The notes below the pieces were generated by a model. It was not told the DNA's origin. It did not search any database and saw only the letters and a program-made list of their open reading frames with translations. From contig JAHBYM010000006.1 in assembly GCA_019635975.1 (NCBI GenBank), forward strand, positions 1-56,636: a stretch of DNA of 56,636 nucleotides, given 5' to 3'. This document shows positions 25,983 to 33,822 of this stretch, piece by piece; the stretch's first letter is position 1; every line of letters begins with the position of its first letter. This stretch comes from Parvibaculum sp. (lineage in GTDB: Bacteria; Pseudomonadota; Alphaproteobacteria; Parvibaculales; Parvibaculaceae). A program made the position numbers and the translations under genes.

Positions 25983-26981
25983 TCAAAGGGTCAGCACGAT
26001 CTTTCCGATATGGCTGCTCTTTTCCATAAGGGCATGTGCTTTCGCGGCCTCGGACAGCGGAAAAACCGTGTCGATACAAGGCTTTATGCGCCCCGCTTCG
26101 ATCAGCGGCCAGACTTTTTCGCGCAAGGCCCGGGCAAGCGCCGCCTTTTCCTCAATGCTCCGTGGGCGCAGTGTCGAACCCGTCAGCGTCAGCCGTTTCA
26201 GCATCACCGGCAGAAAATTCACCTCCACCACCGGCCCGTTGAGGAAGGCGATCGAGACGATGCGCCCGTCGGTGGCCGCGACCTGAATGTTGCGCGCAAT
26301 ATAGTCGCCGCCCACCATGTCGAGGATCACGTCGGCGCCGCGCCCGTCTGTCAGCCGTTTCGTCTCGGCGACGAAATCGGCGTCGCGGTAGTTGATCGCC
26401 GCGTCGGCGCCGAGCTTCAGGCAGGCCGCGCATTTTTCGGCCGAGCCCGCCGTCGCGATGACCGTGGCGCCGAAAAGGCGCGCAAGCTGGATCGCCGTCG
26501 TGCCGATGCCGCTCGAGCCGCCATGCACCAGCAACGTCTCGCCGGCCTTCAGGTTTCCGCGTTCGAAGACGTTGGTCCAGACGGTGAAAAAGGTTTCGGG
26601 CAGCGCCGCCGCTTCGGTCATCGACAGACCTAGCGGCACAGGCAGGGCATGCGCCTCATGCGCGAGGCAGTATTCGGCGTAGCCGCCGCCGCCCACCAGC
26701 GCGCAGACCTTGTCGCCCGTTTTCCACATCGTCACGCCGGGGCCGGTTGCCACGACCTCGCCGGCGACCTCAAGTCCCGGCGTTTCCGGGGCGCCGGGAG
26801 GCGGCGGATAGAGGCCCATGCGCTGGATCGTGTCCGGGCGGTTGACGCCGGCTGCCGTCACCTTGATCAGGATTTCGCCGTGGCCGGGGTCGGGCCGCGG
26901 AATCCTTCGGCTTTCCAGCACGTCCGGGCCTCCGGGCTCGCGGATTGCGATGGCCGTCATGGTTTCGGGCAGGTTCGGCAA
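25983..26981 (-). CDS. NAD(P)H-quinone oxidoreductase, zinc-free MDR superfamily (PIG3-like)
   Basis: 332 residues. N-terminal GroES-like domain (ILIKVTAAGVNRPDTIQRMG) without the zinc ligands of alcohol dehydrogenases, then the Rossmann domain with HGGSSGIGTTAIQLAR, the typical nucleotide loop of quinone reductases in which GGSSGIG replaces GAGGVG. The C-terminal RPRSIEEKAALARALREKVWP matches the PIG3/QOR branch. It reduces quinones with NADPH in the cytosol. It is divergent from the DUF1192 gene (90 bases between starts) and has no obvious pathway partner here. Confidence 0.9.
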   Translation of the reverse strand: MPNLPETMTAIAIREPGGPDVLESRRIPRPDPGHGEILIKVTAAGVNRPDTIQRMGLYPPPPGAPETPGLEVAGEVVATGPGVTMWKTGDKVCALVGGGGYAEYCLAHEAHALPVPLGLSMTEAAALPETFFTVWTNVFERGNLKAGETLLVHGGSSGIGTTAIQLARLFGATVIATAGSAEKCAACLKLGADAAINYRDADFVAETKRLTDGRGADVILDMVGGDYIARNIQVAATDGRIVSIAFLNGPVVEVNFLPVMLKRLTLTGSTLRPRSIEEKAALARALREKVWPLIEAGRIKPCIDTVFPLSEAAKAHALMEKSSHIGKIVLTL

Positions 26982-27071
26982 GGGCGGTCCTCCGGCGGGC
27001 GGGATCGGCTTGCAGGTCTAGCCGGACCTCCCCAAACTGGCAACCGGCAGCGATGAGGAAGGCGGGGCGAT

Positions 27072-27272
27072 ATGGACAGGGACGATCTGGAGCCGCGCAA
27101 GCGGCGCGACGAGGCGCTGGCGGCGCTCGCGAAAGAGGATTTGAGCCTGCTCGGGATCGAGGAGCTGGAAGAACGAATCACCGCGCTTGAGGGTGAAATT
27201 GCGCGGATTCGGGATCAACTCGTTAAAAAGCGCGGATCGTTGTCGGCGGCCGAGGCATTGTTCAAAAAGTAG
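27072..27272 (+). CDS. DUF1192 protein
   Basis: 66 residues: MDRDDLEPRKRRDEALAALA, then LSLLGIEELEERITALEGEI with a C-terminal coiled coil and a final LSAAEALFKK. This is the DUF1192 family of alphaproteobacteria, often found next to the DUF1465/rcdA gene, as here. No function is established. 334 bases separate it from rcdA; they hold the regulatory and RNA elements listed below. Confidence 0.88.
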   Translation: MDRDDLEPRKRRDEALAALAKEDLSLLGIEELEERITALEGEIARIRDQLVKKRGSLSAAEALFKK

Positions 27273-27374
27273 ACACGCTCAGTTAACACATTAAAAATAC
27301 AGCGCTTTTAGTTGCGTCGTCACAGTGTTCAACCTCTCTCGACTGAACTGACAGCGCGTCAAATTGCCACAAGA

Positions 27375-27389
27375 TTAACTTCCTGTTAG
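27375..27389 (+). promoter_or_regulatory. Near-consensus CtrA binding site (TTAA-N7-TTAG)
   Basis: TTAA CTTCCTG TTAG differs from the Caulobacter-type CtrA full site TTAA-N7-TTAA at one base. Placed at -35 it would set a start near 27415, just where the first hairpin of the small RNA begins. The surrounding 100 bases are clearly AT-richer than the window average. Confidence 0.5.
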
Positions 27390-27414
27390 GAATGATGTCG
27401 CTAGGGTGACCTTG

Positions 27415-27513
27415 CGTAATCCAGTTCTCTGGATTTCTGAGTGGCTCCTATCCACTCTGTTTGACGCCTCCCTGTTAGAACTTGAGCCGCGGGCTTTCCC
27501 GCGGCTCTTTTTT
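27415..27513 (+). ncRNA. Probable trans-acting small RNA with anti-Shine-Dalgarno loops
   Basis: About 99 bases fold into three hairpins: AATCCAG-TTCT-CTGGATT (27418-27435), GAGTGG-CTCCTAT-CCACTC (27439-27457) and the terminator GAGCCGCGGG-CTTT-CCCGCGGCTC with six T (27484-27513). The second loop exposes CUCCU and the single-stranded linker exposes GCCUCCC, both complementary to ribosome-binding sites. No reading frame fits. The plan recalls alphaproteobacterial sRNAs with CCUCC motifs, possibly the suhB/mmgR class, but that is from memory. A CtrA-like box sits upstream, and the terminator separates it from rcdA. Confidence 0.65.
27484..27513 (+). terminator. Strong Rho-independent terminator of the small RNA
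   Basis: A perfect 10-bp stem with a CTTT loop followed directly by TTTTTT. It is 210 bases past the DUF1192 stop and ends 93 bases before rcdA, so it closes a separate transcript rather than a protein gene. Confidence 0.92.
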
Positions 27514-27556
27514 GTCCGGATGGCGCCCGTCCCGTTCCGGTGGCACGGATATTGAT

Positions 27557-27606
27557 CCCTCAGACCCTGAATGTCCCGCAATGGGGCGGTATCAGGGGTT
27601 TGAGGG
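27557..27606 (+). promoter_or_regulatory. Hairpin sequestering the rcdA ribosome-binding site
   Basis: The left arm 27557-27570 (CCCTCAGACCCTGA) pairs with 27592-27606 (TCAGGGGTTTGAGGG) over 14 bp, with one G-U pair and one bulged G. The right arm contains the only Shine-Dalgarno candidate (AGGGG, 8 bases before the ATG) and touches the ATG at 27607. In mRNA this would block initiation until opened; in DNA it could equally be an operator dyad. Confidence 0.6.
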
Positions 27607-28197
27607 ATGAGTGTTCACGAGATCACGGGCGGCGACGAAATCGGCTTTGCCGAAGCCGAATGCGTCACCTTGAGCGAATTCATGGCGTCGGGGCTCTTCC
27701 AGCGTACCTATGGCGAGGGCATGCGTCTGGTCGAGGAGACCTCGGCCTATCTCGACGGGGCCGGCCGCGAGGCCGCCAAGGCGCTGCCGCGCGAGGCCTC
27801 GCTCGCCTATGCGGGCGAAAGCATGCGCCTCACCACGCGGCTGATGCAGGTCGCCTCCTGGCTCCTGGTGCGCAAGGCCGTGCATGAGGGCGAGATGACG
27901 GCCGAGGAGGCCAATTCGGAGAAATACCGGCTCGCCACCAAGGAAATCGCCCGCCAGCCGCGCTTTGCCGGCGCCGATGTGCTGCCGCAGCGCCTGCTGG
28001 AACTGATCGAGCGTTCCGAGCGCCTCTATGCGCGGGTCGAGCGGCTCGATGCGCGGCTGCGCGAGCCCGTTGCCGGGCCGGCGCACAACCATCCGCTGGC
28101 CGAACAGATGCAGCGCGTCGAGGCCTTTTACCGCGAGAGCCTTTCGGCCGATTTCCCGCGTCCGCAATTCGGCCGCCGCAAGAAACGGCCCGAATGA
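27607..28197 (+). CDS. rcdA: RcdA-family regulator of CtrA degradation (DUF1465)
   Basis: 196 residues, mainly helical, with the DUF1465 pattern: FAEAECVTLSEFMASGLFQR, TYGEGMRLVEETSAYLDG, MRLTTRLMQVASWLLVRKAV and a C-terminal polar tail with QMQRVEAFYRESLSADFPRP. In Caulobacter RcdA is an adaptor that helps ClpXP degrade the cell-cycle regulator CtrA. Family membership is clear; the same role here is inferred. Expression appears to be controlled at the start codon by the hairpin at 27557. It shares a two-way terminator with rpmE. Confidence 0.87.
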   Translation: MSVHEITGGDEIGFAEAECVTLSEFMASGLFQRTYGEGMRLVEETSAYLDGAGREAAKALPREASLAYAGESMRLTTRLMQVASWLLVRKAVHEGEMTAEEANSEKYRLATKEIARQPRFAGADVLPQRLLELIERSERLYARVERLDARLREPVAGPAHNHPLAEQMQRVEAFYRESLSADFPRPQFGRRKKRPE

Positions 28198-28220
28198 GGT
28201 TTTTCCGTTGCCGCAACAAA

Positions 28221-28246
28221 AAAGCCCCGCAAATGCGGGGCTTTTT
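28221..28246. terminator. Bidirectional terminator between rcdA and rpmE
   Basis: AAAGCCCCGC and GCGGGGCTTT form a perfect 10-bp stem around AAAT. A-rich sequence on the left and T-rich on the right give a U-tract for either direction, fitting the two convergent genes. Confidence 0.9.
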
Positions 28247-28268
28247 CAGTTTCGATGGTGCCGCCGGC

Positions 28269-28496
28269 TCAGCTGTTGCCGCCGATGAAACCGAACTTCT
28301 TCTTGAAGCGGCTGACGCGACCGCCGCGATCGAGGATCTGCTGGCCGCCGCCGGTCCAGGCCGGGTGCGTCGTCGGGTCGATGTCGAGCACCAGCGTGTC
28401 GCCCTCCGAACCATAGGTCGAGCGCGTCTGGAAGGTGGTGCCATCGTTCATCGTCACGGTGATGAAGTGATAGTCCGGATGGGTCTCTTTCTTCAT
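28269..28496 (-). CDS. rpmE: 50S ribosomal protein bL31, cysteine-free form
   Basis: 75 residues from the ATG at 28496: [57 protein letters not shown]. This is bL31, which bridges the two ribosomal subunits at the central protuberance. The CxxC zinc pair of E. coli L31 is absent (no cysteine at all), so this is the C-minus type that needs no zinc, usual in alphaproteobacteria. The upstream 49 in-frame codons lack homology and were discarded. Confidence 0.95.
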   Translation of the reverse strand: MKKETHPDYHFITVTMNDGTTFQTRSTYGSEGDTLVLDIDPTTHPAWTGGGQQILDRGGRVSRFKKKFGFIGGNS

Positions 28497-28796
28497 GGGC
28501 TTATCGCCTTCCCGAATTGAAAACGGCGCGCTCCGGGCGCTCCCCGGCGGAAGCGCCGCGCTGCCGGAATTGAGGGGCTTATAGCGAACGGGCGGGGTCC
28601 ATGCAAGCCGAGATGCGGGACGCATTTTGGACCCGAAAATCAAGGCTTTGCGCGTTCATGCCGCGGTGGCCGGGCGGCACTGGCATTGCGGCGGCGGGGC
28701 GGGCGTTGCTATACCGGGCGGCGAACTTATCCACGGGGTGATCCCGAGCGGCTAGTGTGGCCGGTCCCGCAAAACGAGAAGAACCGGCGCCAACGC
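28497..28796. other. 300-base intergenic region between rpmE and the ABC exporter
   Basis: Divergent leader region. A GC-rich inverted segment (GGCGCGCTCCGG ... CGGAAGCGCC, 28527-28558) lies in the rpmE leader and might be a ribosomal-protein autoregulatory structure, but I cannot match it to a known motif. No reading frame or clear promoter stands out. Confidence 0.5.
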
Positions 28797-30674
28797 ATGA
28801 GCGACACATCGAACCCGGTCGTCGAGGCCATTGAGGAAGAAGCGCAGCGGCGCCGGCCGGCCAAACGGGTCCGCCCGATCCTCCGGCTCCTGCCGTTTCT
28901 CGCGGTCTATCGCGGTATGGTGGCGCTGGCCGTTCTGGCGCTTATCCTGGCGACGCTGGCGACGCTCGCCATTCCGATGGCCGGCGGTCGGCTGGTCGAT
29001 CTCCTCAACGAAGCCGACAATGGCGCAACCGCGGCCTTCATCGACCGCTACTTCCTGGCGCTGATCGCCGTGGCACTGGTGCTCGGCGTTGCGAGCGCCG
29101 CTCGGTTTTATTTTGTCAGCTGGCTTGGCGAGCGCGTGGTCGCCGATCTCCGGCAAGCGGTCTATGCGCATGTGCTGAAACTGTCGCCGGCGTTTTTCGA
29201 GCTGACGCGCACCGGCGAAGTGTTGTCGCGGCTTACCGCCGACACGACGCTGATCAAGACGGTCGTCGGTTCCTCGGCATCTATCGCATTGCGCAACCTC
29301 TTCCTCTTTGTCGGCGCAGCGTCGATGATGGTTTTCACCAGCCCGCGTCTTTCAAGTCTCGTCCTCTTCGCCATCCCGATGATCGTGCTGCCGCTGGTGT
29401 TTCTCGGTCGCTGGGTGCGGAGGCTGTCGCGTTCGGCGCAGGACCGGCTGGCGGATACGAGTGCGTTCGGCACCGAAAGCCTCAACGCGATCCAGACCGT
29501 GCAGGCCTTCACGCATGAGGAGCACGACCGGAAGCAGTTTTTCGACACGGTCGAGCGTTCGTTCGACACCGCGCGGGCGCGTATCGTCGCCCGTTCGGTG
29601 CTGACGGCGCTGATCTTCTTTCTCGGACTGTCGAGCGTCGTCGGCGTCATCTGGTTCGGCATGAAAGACGTCATGGCCGGCGAGATGAGCGGCGGTTCGC
29701 TGGCGCAGTTCATCCTCTACGCCTTGTTCGCATCCGGCGCGCTGGCCGCGCTTTCGGAAATCTGGGGTGACATGCAGATGGCGGCCGGCGCCACCGAGCG
29801 GCTGATGGAGCTTCTCGATGTCGAGCCGCAGATCGCCGCACCCGCGGCGCCGCTTGCATTACCGGCGCCGTCGCGCGGCGAGCTCCGTTTCGAGCACATC
29901 ACCTTCGCCTATCCGGCACGGCCGGGTATCTCGGCGCTTCGCGGCTTCTCGCTCGATGTCGATCCCGGCGAAACCGTGGCGCTGGTCGGACCGTCGGGCG
30001 CCGGAAAGAGCACCGTCTTCCAGCTCCTCTTGCGCTTCTACGATCCGCAATCGGGCCGCATCGCGCTTGACGGTGTCGATGTGCGGGACGCCGATCCGCG
30101 CGATGTCCGGGCGCGCATCGCGGTGGTGCCGCAGGAGACCGTGATCTTCGGAACGACGATTGCCGAGAACATCCGTTATGGACGGCCGGATGCGGGCCGC
30201 GCCGAAATCGAGGCAGCGGCACGGGCCGCCCGCATCGACGATTTCATCGCCCGTTTGCCGGACGGTTACGACACACAGGTCGGCGAGCGTGGTGTGACGC
30301 TTTCGGGCGGCCAGCGCCAGCGTCTTGCCATCGCGCGTGCGATCCTGCGCGATGCGCCGGTGCTGCTTCTCGACGAAGCGACCAGCGCACTCGACGCCGA
30401 GAGCGAAGCGGCGGTCCAGCAGGCGCTCGAAGGGCTGATGCGCGATCGCACGACGCTCGTCATCGCGCATCGGCTGGCGACGGTGCTCAAGGCCGACCGC
30501 ATTGTCGTCATGGAGGAGGGGCGCGTCGTCGCCTCCGGCACGCATGACGAATTGCTGCGGCAGGGCGGGCTTTACGCGCGGCTAGCGCGACTGCAATTTA
30601 CCGGCGATCTTGCGGGCGAACCGTCCGGGCCGTTGCCCGGCACGATCAGCGCGGCCGCCGGACGCGTACAATAA
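28797..30674 (+). CDS. ABC exporter, fused membrane and ATPase domains (MsbA/LptX-like)
   Basis: 625 residues from the ATG at 28797; upstream in-frame codons have no homology. Six membrane helices lie in about residues 40-320, then an ATPase domain with Walker [10 protein letters not shown] (about 398-406), Q-loop [10 protein letters not shown], signature LSGGQRQR (about 502-509), Walker [13 protein letters not shown] and H-loop IAHRL. This is the half-transporter layout of lipid and drug exporters such as MsbA; it would work as a homodimer in the inner membrane. The substrate is not evident. It is followed 14 bases later by the paraoxonase-like gene, so the two are probably an operon. Confidence 0.9.
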   Translation: MSDTSNPVVEAIEEEAQRRRPAKRVRPILRLLPFLAVYRGMVALAVLALILATLATLAIPMAGGRLVDLLNEADNGATAAFIDRYFLALIAVALVLGVASAARFYFVSWLGERVVADLRQAVYAHVLKLSPAFFELTRTGEVLSRLTADTTLIKTVVGSSASIALRNLFLFVGAASMMVFTSPRLSSLVLFAIPMIVLPLVFLGRWVRRLSRSAQDRLADTSAFGTESLNAIQTVQAFTHEEHDRKQFFDTVERSFDTARARIVARSVLTALIFFLGLSSVVGVIWFGMKDVMAGEMSGGSLAQFILYALFASGALAALSEIWGDMQMAAGATERLMELLDVEPQIAAPAAPLALPAPSRGELRFEHITFAYPARPGISALRGFSLDVDPGETVALVGPSGAGKSTVFQLLLRFYDPQSGRIALDGVDVRDADPRDVRARIAVVPQETVIFGTTIAENIRYGRPDAGRAEIEAAARAARIDDFIARLPDGYDTQVGERGVTLSGGQRQRLAIARAILRDAPVLLLDEATSALDAESEAAVQQALEGLMRDRTTLVIAHRLATVLKADRIVVMEEGRVVASGTHDELLRQGGLYARLARLQFTGDLAGEPSGPLPGTISAAAGRVQ

Positions 30675-30688
30675 ATCGGGGGAAATTC

Positions 30689-31792
30689 ATGTCGAAGCGT
30701 TGGCAAATCGTTGGCTACGTCGCGTTGGCTCTTGTCATTGTCGTCAGCGTCGTCGCCTGGCGCTTTCTGGCGGCGGCCGGCTATTTCACGGGTATCCGGC
30801 AGGAAATCGCCGCCGATTGCCGCGCCATCGCGGCGGTGCCGGGACCGGAAGACATTGTCATCGACCGCGAACGCGGCATTGCCTATGTGTCGGCCTATGA
30901 CCGGCGGGCAGTGCAGGCCGGCGCACCCGGCGCCGATGCCATTCGCGGCGGCATCTATGCAATCGATCTTAATGCGCCTCAGGCCGAATGGGCGCTTTAT
31001 CCGGTGACACCGTCGAACCCCGTCGATTTCCGGCCGCACGGTATCGACCTTCATGTCGGAGCGGATGGTGCGCGGCGTCTTTTCGCGGTCAGCCATCCGG
31101 CGTCCGGGACCGAAACGGTCGAGATTTTCGACATTGCCGAAGACGGTACGCTTGTGCACGCAAGGAGCGTCACCGATCCGCTGTTCGTGTCGCTCAACGA
31201 TGTCGTGGCGGTCGGGCCGGACAGCTTCTACGCCACCAACGACCATGCGTCGAAGAACGGGCTGCACCAGCTTTTCAGCAATGTCCTGCTGCTTCGCAAC
31301 ACCAATGTCGTCTATCACGACGGTGCGGCTGCGCGCATTGCCGCCGACAGGTTCGTCTATGCCAATGGCATCAATGTCAGCGCCGATGGCAGCCGAATCT
31401 ATGTCGCGGATGTGATGGGCATGAGCTTGCATGTTTTCGCGCGCGACGCGGCGACGGGCGACCTTCGGGGCATCGACATGGCGCGGCTCGGCACGGGCAT
31501 CGACAATATCGACGTTCAACCGGACGGTTCGCTGCTGATCGGTGCGCATCCGAACATCATCGACTTCATCGCCCATGCCGGCGACCCGGCGGCGCTGTCG
31601 CCGAGCCAGGTCGTGCGCGTCGAACCCGGTGAGAATGGCGGCGGCAAGGCCGGCACCATCTATCTCAATCTCGGTACCGAGATTTCGGGTATCAGCGTTG
31701 CAGCCGGCTATGGCGACGTCATGCTGCTGGGGCAGGTTTTCGAGCCCGAGGTGCTGGTCTGTTCGCAATCGACCGAGATGAAGGCCTGGTGA
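30689..31792 (+). CDS. Paraoxonase/arylesterase-like six-bladed propeller hydrolase
   Basis: 367 residues. A hydrophobic anchor (VGYVALALVIVVSVVAWRFL, about 8-28) tethers it to the membrane or is cleaved. Residues equivalent to the human PON1 calcium sites are all present: Glu54/Asp55 (GPEDIVID), Asn170 (SLNDVVAVG), Asn226 (ANGINVS), Asp272/Asn273 (IDNIDVQPDG), and the histidine pair His117 (PHGID) and His136 (VSHPAS). Cys44 and Cys358 match the positions of the PON1 disulfide. It should hydrolyse lactones or aryl esters, possibly acyl-homoserine lactones. It follows the ABC exporter and is convergent with the OmpA gene; the two stop codons are adjacent. Confidence 0.85.
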   Translation: MSKRWQIVGYVALALVIVVSVVAWRFLAAAGYFTGIRQEIAADCRAIAAVPGPEDIVIDRERGIAYVSAYDRRAVQAGAPGADAIRGGIYAIDLNAPQAEWALYPVTPSNPVDFRPHGIDLHVGADGARRLFAVSHPASGTETVEIFDIAEDGTLVHARSVTDPLFVSLNDVVAVGPDSFYATNDHASKNGLHQLFSNVLLLRNTNVVYHDGAAARIAADRFVYANGINVSADGSRIYVADVMGMSLHVFARDAATGDLRGIDMARLGTGIDNIDVQPDGSLLIGAHPNIIDFIAHAGDPAALSPSQVVRVEPGENGGGKAGTIYLNLGTEISGISVAAGYGDVMLLGQVFEPEVLVCSQSTEMKAW

Positions 31793-32815
31793 TCAACGCT
31801 CGGTGAGCTTGAATTCGATGCGGCGGTTGCGCGTGTTTTCGGCGGCCGTGCGTCCCGCCACCAGCGGGTGGTGCTCGCCGAATCCCGCCGCCACCAGGTT
31901 TCGTGCCGGGACGCCTTGCGCGACGAGGTAATCGACGACGGCAATGGCGCGCGCGCTCGACAGATACCAGTTCGACGGGAATTGCGGCGTCGCGATCGGG
32001 TTGGCGTCGGTGTGGCCATCGACGCGCAGGACCCAGGGGATGTCGTCGGGAATTTCGGCGGCGATTTCGCGCACCGCGACGGCGATCTTGTCGAGTTGTT
32101 CCTGCCCTGAAGGGTTGATGTCGGCGGATCCCGAGGCGAAGAAGATTTCCGACTGCATCGCAAAGCGGTCGCCGACGATTTCGATGTCTGTGCGGTCGCC
32201 GAGAATGGTCCGCAAGCGGCCGAAGAATTCCGAACGGTAGCGCGCCAGCTCCTGAACCTTCTGCGCCAGCGCCGCATTGAGACGGCGGCCGAGATCGGCG
32301 ATCTGGGCCTGCGATTCCCGGTCGCGTTGCTCGGACGCTTCCAGCGCCGCCTCCAGCGTCGCAAGCTGGCGGCGCAACGCGGCAATCTGCTGGTTCAGCA
32401 GCTCGACCTGCGCCAGCGCTTCGTTCGATACGCGCTGTTCGTCGGAGAGACGGCTTTCAAGCTCGGCGATGCGCCCGCCGGCGCCGGCGGCGTCCTCGGT
32501 CATGGCGGCGAGGCGTTCGCTTTCCGCGCTGGCGGCCGCCAGCGAATCCTGCAGCGACAGGATCGTGACTTCGAGGTCGGCCTTTTCGCGCCGCTCCAGC
32601 GCCAGCTGGTTGACCAGTTCGGCGATCTGGCTGCGCAAATTGTCCAGCGCCGAATCCTTGTCGCTGACCAGCAGCCCGAGGAAGAACTGGGTGATCATGA
32701 AAACCGTCAGCAGGAAAATCAGCACCAGCAGCAGGCTCGACATGGCGTCGACGAAGCCCGGCCAGTAGTCGCCGGTGGGCGCGCGGCCGCGAATGCGTTT
32801 GCTGGCGAGGGCCAT
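31793..32815 (-). CDS. MotB/OmpA-like peptidoglycan-binding stator subunit
   Basis: 340 residues. A single membrane helix at about 19-48 carries the conserved acidic residue Asp23 (PGFVDAMSSLLLVL), the position of the ion-carrying aspartate of MotB, TolR and ExbD. A long coiled coil follows (about 50-200), then an OmpA-type peptidoglycan-binding domain (ADINPSGQEQLDKIAV, VDGHTDANPI, SSARAIAVVDYLVAQGV, ENTRNRRIEFKL). The channel partner is the gene at 32822, 6 bases upstream. No flagellar genes are near, so this is not assigned as motB. Confidence 0.85.
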   Translation of the reverse strand: MALASKRIRGRAPTGDYWPGFVDAMSSLLLVLIFLLTVFMITQFFLGLLVSDKDSALDNLRSQIAELVNQLALERREKADLEVTILSLQDSLAAASAESERLAAMTEDAAGAGGRIAELESRLSDEQRVSNEALAQVELLNQQIAALRRQLATLEAALEASEQRDRESQAQIADLGRRLNAALAQKVQELARYRSEFFGRLRTILGDRTDIEIVGDRFAMQSEIFFASGSADINPSGQEQLDKIAVAVREIAAEIPDDIPWVLRVDGHTDANPIATPQFPSNWYLSSARAIAVVDYLVAQGVPARNLVAAGFGEHHPLVAGRTAAENTRNRRIEFKLTER

Positions 32816-32821
32816 GCTCGG

Positions 32822-33790
32822 TCAATCCCGTCCGTCGAGGCGGCGCGCCAGTTCTTCGAGCACCGGCCGCAGCGCTTCCTGATTTTGCGCCAGTTGCCGG
32901 ACCAGTTGCTGCTCGCCGCGCAACTGCTCGGTCAGCGCCGTGATCTGGCCCGCCAGCGACATCAGCGCGGCATTGGCGCCCTCGCCTCCGCCGCCGGCCA
33001 GCGCCTGTTCGATGTTGCGCAGGCGGCGCGCCGTTTCACCCAGCATCGAGGGGGCATTGGGGTCGGTCTCGGCCAGATTCGTGACCGTCGAGAGCCATTC
33101 CTCGAGTTCGTTGTAGAAGCGGTTTTGCGCCTGGCCGGCCTGCAAATCGAGAAAACCGAGCACCAGCGAGCCTGCAAGGCCGAACAGCGAGGAGGAGAAG
33201 GCGGTACCCATGCCGCGCAGCGGCCCGTCGAGCCCGGCCTTCAGGTTCGAAAAGACGGTCGCGGCCTCCGCCGTTTCGACGTTGAGGCTCTGGATCGTGC
33301 CGGCGACGGACGAAACCGTGATCAGCAGCCCCCAGAACGTGCCGAGCAGACCCAGGAAGATCAGCAACCCGATAACGTAACGCGAGATTTCGCGTTGTTC
33401 GTCGAGGCGGGAGCCGAGCGAATCGAGGATCGAACGCATCGACATCGCGTTGAGTTGCATGCGGCCCTTGCGGTCGCCGAGCATGGTGGCCATCGGCGCC
33501 AGCAAGCGCGGCGCCGGTGGAATGGTGAGGCCCGGATCGGCGCGGCGAAATTCGTTCACCCAGCGTACTTCCGGATTGATGCTCAGCACCTGGCGAAACG
33601 CATAAAGGATGCCGATGACGAGGACGCCGATGATCAGCCCGTTCAACCCCGGATTGGCCATGAAGGCGGTTTCGATCTGGGGGAAAAGGATCGCCGCAAC
33701 GAAGCAGACCAGCACGATGAAGAGCAGCATTCGCGTGACATAGGGGTGCGGGCGCGACAGCGCTATGCCGTCCTTGTGTTCCTTCGCCAT
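32822..33790 (-). CDS. MotA/TolQ/ExbB-family proton-channel protein
   Basis: 322 residues. Membrane helices at about 20-42, 49-68, 138-162 and 188-212, with the channel signature LIFLGLLGTFWGLLITVSSV and the second conserved block GPLRGMGTAFSSSLFGLAGS. After the last helix about 90 residues form a cytoplasmic helical tail (RLRNIEQALAG, QITALTEQLRGEQQLVRQLA). It would form a pentameric ion channel around two copies of the OmpA partner encoded just downstream. The tail is longer than in TolQ and recalls larger stator-like units such as ZorA. Confidence 0.85.
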   Translation of the reverse strand: MAKEHKDGIALSRPHPYVTRMLLFIVLVCFVAAILFPQIETAFMANPGLNGLIIGVLVIGILYAFRQVLSINPEVRWVNEFRRADPGLTIPPAPRLLAPMATMLGDRKGRMQLNAMSMRSILDSLGSRLDEQREISRYVIGLLIFLGLLGTFWGLLITVSSVAGTIQSLNVETAEAATVFSNLKAGLDGPLRGMGTAFSSSLFGLAGSLVLGFLDLQAGQAQNRFYNELEEWLSTVTNLAETDPNAPSMLGETARRLRNIEQALAGGGGEGANAALMSLAGQITALTEQLRGEQQLVRQLAQNQEALRPVLEELARRLDGRD

Positions 33791-33822
33791 GCGTCGTCAA
33801 TCCCTTTTCATGTTCGGATGGG

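Noticed and set aside
27273..27374. TTAACACATTAA as a CtrA site
   Set aside because: The half-sites at about 27282 are 4 bases apart, not 7, so it does not fit; only the site at 27375 was kept.
31793..33790. Zorya anti-phage system
   Set aside because: The channel/OmpA pair resembles ZorA/ZorB in plan, but no ZorC, ZorD or ZorE-like gene is adjacent; neighbours are an esterase and inositol phosphatase.
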